Assembly (NCBI GenBank): GCA_030018745.1
Contig: JASEHB010000110.1
Coordinates: 1 to 7,510, forward strand
Length of the DNA: 7,510 bases
Source: Desulfatibacillaceae bacterium
GTDB taxonomy: Bacteria; Desulfobacterota; Desulfobacteria; Desulfobacterales; Desulfatibacillaceae
Direction: 5' to 3'
Below are positions 4,932-7,510 of the stretch, in pieces (the first letter of the stretch is position 1; each line of letters begins with the position of its first letter). A program made the position numbers and the translations under genes. The notes beneath the pieces were generated by a model. It did not search any database. It worked only from the letters and a program-made list of their open reading frames with translations, and was not told the DNA's origin.

Positions 4932-5918
4932 GTGGTCTGTGCTGCCAGAAAAGACGCCAACGGGCGCTCAATAAATTACCTGCGGGTTTCCGTGACCGAC
5001 CGCTGCAATCTGCGCTGCTTTTACTGCACGCCCGTGCATGGCCTTAACCTTATTCCCCACAAGGAGATTCTCACCTACGAGGAAATTCTTGCAGTGGTTG
5101 AGGCAGGCCTCAATCTGGGCATAACCAAGGTGCGGGTTACAGGCGGCGAGCCTCTGATGCGCCGGGGCCTTGTCGGCTTCATTGAAAAACTTGCCCGGCT
5201 TGACGGCATATCCGAAGTGGCGCTCACCACAAACGGGGTAAACTTGAGCCAGGTGGCCCATGAGCTTAAGGCTGCGGGTCTTTCCCGGATCAATGTCAGC
5301 CTGGACAGCCTTACAAAACAGTCTTTTGCCCGCATAACAGGCCTTGACGCCCTTGACAGGGTGCTTGAAGGCATTAAAGTTGCACAACAAGCCGGGTTTG
5401 AGCCAATTAAAATCAACACGGTTGTCATTGGCGGCAGCAATGAGGAACAGGTTGAGGACTTTGCCCGGATGACCATAGACAGCCCCCTGGAGGTTCGCTT
5501 CATTGAGTTCATGCCCGTTGGGGACAAAATTTCCTGGAATGCGGGCAGGGTCATTTCTGCGGCATGGATAAAAGAGCGCATTGAAAAGCGCTTCGGCCCC
5601 CTGACACCTTTGCAGGGAAGAAGGCCCCAAGACGGCCCTGCCATACGCTTTGCCATTGCCGGAGCAAAGGGGGTAATCGGCTTTATCAATGCCATGAGCG
5701 GCCACACCTGTGCAGACTGCAACCGCCTTCGCCTTACCTCGGACGGGCGCATAAGGCCCTGCCTGTTTTCGGATATGGAGCTTGATGTAAAGAGCCTGCT
5801 GCGCCAGGGGGCGGGCCGGGAGCAGATTGTCGCCCTGATGGAGCAGGCCATTGCAAAAAAACCTGCTTCGCGCACCCAGGCCCCCTGCCGGAGGCCCATG
5901 TCCGCCATTGGAGGATAA
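4932..5918 (+). CDS. moaA: GTP 3',8-cyclase MoaA (molybdenum cofactor biosynthesis)
   Basis: MoaA is a radical-SAM enzyme that converts GTP to 3',8-cyclo-GTP, the first step toward molybdopterin. The protein has 328 residues, normal for the family. The radical-SAM cluster motif is C25-X3-C29-X2-C32 in TDRCNLRCFYC, followed by GGEPL at 71-75. The C-terminal substrate-binding cluster is C260-X2-C263-X13-C277. The chain ends in the Gly-Gly pair that MoaA needs for activity. GTG at 4932 is the only usable start: an in-frame TAG at 4917 closes the frame upstream, and the family's NGRSINYLR block begins ten residues later. The ribosome site is weak (GGA six bases upstream). It is divergent from dsrA and has no other moa gene beside it. 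Products would serve molybdenum or tungsten enzymes such as formate dehydrogenases. Confidence 0.97.
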   Translation: MVCAARKDANGRSINYLRVSVTDRCNLRCFYCTPVHGLNLIPHKEILTYEEILAVVEAGLNLGITKVRVTGGEPLMRRGLVGFIEKLARLDGISEVALTTNGVNLSQVAHELKAAGLSRINVSLDSLTKQSFARITGLDALDRVLEGIKVAQQAGFEPIKINTVVIGGSNEEQVEDFARMTIDSPLEVRFIEFMPVGDKISWNAGRVISAAWIKERIEKRFGPLTPLQGRRPQDGPAIRFAIAGAKGVIGFINAMSGHTCADCNRLRLTSDGRIRPCLFSDMELDVKSLLRQGAGREQIVALMEQAIAKKPASRTQAPCRRPMSAIGG

Positions 5919-5966
5919 AAAGGTTTTGAAAAAGGCTTTTGCATTCCACTTTAATTGGGCCAACAA

Positions 5967-5994
5967 TTGACTTTACACCCTGATTTTGTATGTG
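5967..5994 (+). promoter_or_regulatory. Candidate promoter of dksA
   Basis: TTGACT (5967-5972) is followed after 16 nt by TATGTG (5989-5994), in the 135-nt gap between moaA and the DksA-like gene. A second AT-rich possibility is TAGATA at 5996, but its spacing is too long. No strong terminator for moaA is visible in the gap; the A- and T-rich stretch at 5917-5940 has little stem potential. Confidence 0.4.
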
Positions 5995-6053
5995 GTAGAT
6001 ATTTTTTTTCAACAGTACAAACAGGGCTTTTTACCCACCCAAAAGGATGAGCG

Positions 6054-6416
6054 ATGAAAAAAAAAGAGCTGGAACAATTCAAAGCCCTCCTGACAGGCCT
6101 GCTTGAGGAACTGTTAAACTCTGCGGAGGATACGGTTTCAGGCATGTCATCCCAAAAGGAGACCTTTCCTGATCCCACAGACCGCGCTTCTGCGGAAACA
6201 GACCGCAATTTTTTATTGCGCATCCGCGATCGGGAGAGCAAGCTCATCAAGAAGATCCGTCAGGCTTTGGAGCGCATTGACAACGAGACCTACGGCATCT
6301 GCGAGGAGTGCGGAGAAGACATCTCCGTAAAAAGGCTCGAAGCCCGCCCTGTAACCACCCTTTGCATTGACTGCAAAAACAAGCAGGAAGCCATGGAGAA
6401 AGCACTTGGCTTGTAG
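6054..6416 (+). CDS. dksA: DksA/TraR family zinc-finger transcription regulator (short form)
   Basis: The 120-residue protein has the DksA layout: an N-terminal coiled coil, the tip motif DPTDRA at 40-45 with acidic D40 and D43 and A45, a second helix, then a zinc finger C83-X2-C86-X17-C104-X2-C107. DksA binds in the secondary channel of RNA polymerase and, with ppGpp, lowers rRNA promoter activity and shifts transcription under starvation. E. coli DksA has 151 residues; this shorter form lacks part of the N-terminal extension, as in many delta-type bacteria. All four zinc ligands and the tip acidic residues are kept, so full DksA activity is plausible, but a TraR-like paralogue is possible. 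The start is supported by AAGGA 6 nt upstream. Its 3' end overlaps the next gene by 11 nt. Confidence 0.92.
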   Translation: MKKKELEQFKALLTGLLEELLNSAEDTVSGMSSQKETFPDPTDRASAETDRNFLLRIRDRESKLIKKIRQALERIDNETYGICEECGEDISVKRLEARPVTTLCIDCKNKQEAMEKALGL

Positions 6417-7305
6417 TGCCTCGCGTCCGGGCTGCGTTGATCTGCACATACATTCATCGTTTTCAGACGGCTCTCTGACCCCTGCCCGGATAATGGAAGA
6501 TGCGCACAGGCAAGGTCTCTTTGCGGTCTCCATAACCGACCACGACACTGTGGAAGGCATAATTCAACTGCCTGAAGAAAAGCTTCCGGATTTACCCCAT
6601 TTTCTTTCTGGGGTGGAAATTTCCGCGCAGATTCCGGCCCCCTTTTCCCAAGACGGGACCCTGCATCTTCTGGGTTATGGCATTGACTGCAACAACAAGC
6701 CCCTGCAAAGGGCGCTGGCAGCCTGCCAGGAAGCCCGCCGCCAAAGAAACCCCCAGATCATAGAGCGCCTTGCTGCCTTGGGGCTGCCCATTTCCAGGCA
6801 GGAGGTGGAGGCCCTTTCCGGCAGCGGGCAGACAGGCCGGCCCCACATGGCCCAGGTGCTTGTGAACAACAAGGGCGTGGCCTCAATGGAAGAGGCTTTT
6901 GAGCGTTATCTGGGCAAGGGAAGACCTGCCTATGTGGACAAATTCCGCTTCCCGGCAGACCAGGCCATAGAGCTTATCCGCCAAGCCGGGGGCATTGCCG
7001 TGCTGGCTCACCCCTTTTCCTTAAATCTTCCCCCGGATCTTCTGGAGCGCCTTGTGATCCGCTTTGTTGAAATGGGCCTTGGGGGCATTGAGGCCATTTA
7101 TCCGGCCCACGATTCCTTGCAGACCCAATCCTTTGCAGACCTGGCAGGCAAACTGGGCCTTTTGGTGACCGGAGGCACGGATTTCCACGGGGCATCCAAG
7201 CCCCATATCCGCATAGGGGTCGGCAAGGGTGATTTTTTTGTGCCAGCATCCATTTACGAAAACCTTCTCCGGTCACTTGAAAAAATCAAAGGCCAAAAAA
7301 GATAG
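6406..7305 (+). CDS. PHP-domain metal-dependent phosphoesterase, RNase AM/YciV (TrpH)-like
   Basis: With the TTG start at 6406 the protein has 299 residues, close to the roughly 290 of E. coli YciV. The PHP metal ligands are all visible: H14 and H16 (DLHIHS), D22, D45/H46/D47 (TDHD), E71 (GVEIS), H87 (LHLLGYG), H147 (GRPHMA), H202 (AHPF), D259 and H261 (GTDFHG). The insert with FERYLGKGRPAYV is typical of the YciV group. Family members hydrolyse 3',5'-nucleoside bisphosphates and act as 5'-3' exonucleases; the E. coli enzyme trims rRNA 5' ends. TTG is chosen because GGAG (6395-6398) lies 7 nt upstream and the DLHIH block must be near the N-terminus. No ATG or GTG is available. It overlaps dksA by 11 nt and ends 4 nt before rnc. 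Confidence 0.88.
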   Translation: MACSASRPGCVDLHIHSSFSDGSLTPARIMEDAHRQGLFAVSITDHDTVEGIIQLPEEKLPDLPHFLSGVEISAQIPAPFSQDGTLHLLGYGIDCNNKPLQRALAACQEARRQRNPQIIERLAALGLPISRQEVEALSGSGQTGRPHMAQVLVNNKGVASMEEAFERYLGKGRPAYVDKFRFPADQAIELIRQAGGIAVLAHPFSLNLPPDLLERLVIRFVEMGLGGIEAIYPAHDSLQTQSFADLAGKLGLLVTGGTDFHGASKPHIRIGVGKGDFFVPASIYENLLRSLEKIKGQKR

Positions 7306-7309
7306 GCCC

Positions 7310-7510
7310 ATGTCCCAGAGCAATCCAAATCCCCTTTCAGATCTTGAAAAAAGGCTGAATTACAGCTTCAACAGCCAGGAACTTCTCTTCCAGGCCCTTT
7401 GCCACGGCTCCTCTGCCGGTGACAGCATTGCTGCGCCGGTTTCCGGCAACCAGCGGCTGGAATTTTTGGGGGATGCGGTGCTTGGTCTTGTGGTGGGGCA
7501 TCTGCTCATG
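7310..7510 (+). CDS. rnc: Ribonuclease III, N-terminal part (cut by window end)
   Basis: The first 67 codons of RNase III, the double-strand-specific endonuclease that cuts precursor rRNA and structured mRNAs. The catalytic signature RLEFLGDAVL is at residues 49-58, giving the metal ligands E51 and D55 that correspond to E41 and D45 of E. coli. The usual NERLEFLGD reads NQRLEFLGD here, so the E38-equivalent is Q48; that is not one of the four core metal ligands. The rest of the endonuclease domain and the C-terminal dsRNA-binding domain lie outside the window. The ATG is 4 nt after the preceding stop, with only a weak AGG in front, so translation is probably coupled to the PHP gene. Confidence 0.95.
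   Translation, partial: MSQSNPNPLSDLEKRLNYSFNSQELLFQALCHGSSAGDSIAAPVSGNQRLEFLGDAVLGLVVGHLLM

Noticed and set aside
4900..4971. Short ATG frame overlapping the moaA start
   Set aside because: It has 23 codons, no good ribosome site in front and no recognizable sequence; probably chance.
4968..5966. 332- and 289-codon minus-strand frames opposite moaA
   Set aside because: They are antisense shadows of moaA, which has all expected motifs.
6367..6405. TTG start at 6367 for the PHP gene
   Set aside because: It would place 13 unconserved residues inside dksA without a suitable ribosome site; TTG at 6406 has GGAG at good spacing.

Overview
The window looks like chromosomal DNA of a dissimilatory sulfate reducer of the Desulfobacterota (formerly Deltaproteobacteria). 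The best fit is a Desulfobacteraceae-type organism, inferred from the reductive DsrA/DsrB proteins, from DsrD, and from the gene order dsrA-dsrB-dsrD-cobB, which matches the classic Desulfovibrio vulgaris arrangement. No mobile element, CRISPR array, tRNA or rRNA was seen. All genes look intact except the two cut by the window edges.

Minus-strand half (1-4602): a promoter candidate at 4574-4602 precedes a leader of about 180 nt, followed by dsrA (3073-4386), dsrB (1915-3060), dsrD (1599-1838) and cobB/dsrN (109-1527). DsrA and DsrB form the siroheme-[4Fe-4S] sulfite reductase that carries out the terminal respiratory step in the cytoplasm. DsrD is the small winged-helix protein reported to stimulate DsrAB. 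The glutamine-dependent amidase CobB/DsrN most likely makes the amidated siroheme found in DsrAB. At the left edge a further minus-strand reading frame begins, with a GAF-sensor-like N-terminus and no standard start codon.

Divergent spacer (4387-4931, 545 nt): it holds the dsr promoter and leader. The leader contains two hairpins, a perfect nine-base Shine-Dalgarno sequence, a possible 26-codon leader peptide ending 3 nt before dsrA, and a 10-bp direct repeat. It also holds the moaA upstream region, with possible RNA structure and short repeats.

Plus-strand half (4932-7510): moaA (molybdenum cofactor synthesis), then a short DksA/TraR zinc-finger protein with its own promoter candidate. After these come a PHP-domain phosphoesterase/RNase AM-like gene that overlaps dksA, and the first 67 codons of rnc (RNase III). 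The last three are packed like an operon and combine a regulator of stable-RNA transcription with two probable RNA-processing enzymes.

I saw no clearly new multi-gene system. The most interesting unexplained signals are regulatory: the dsrA leader with its unassigned perfect ribosome-binding sequence, and the long two-part hairpin between dsrD and cobB.
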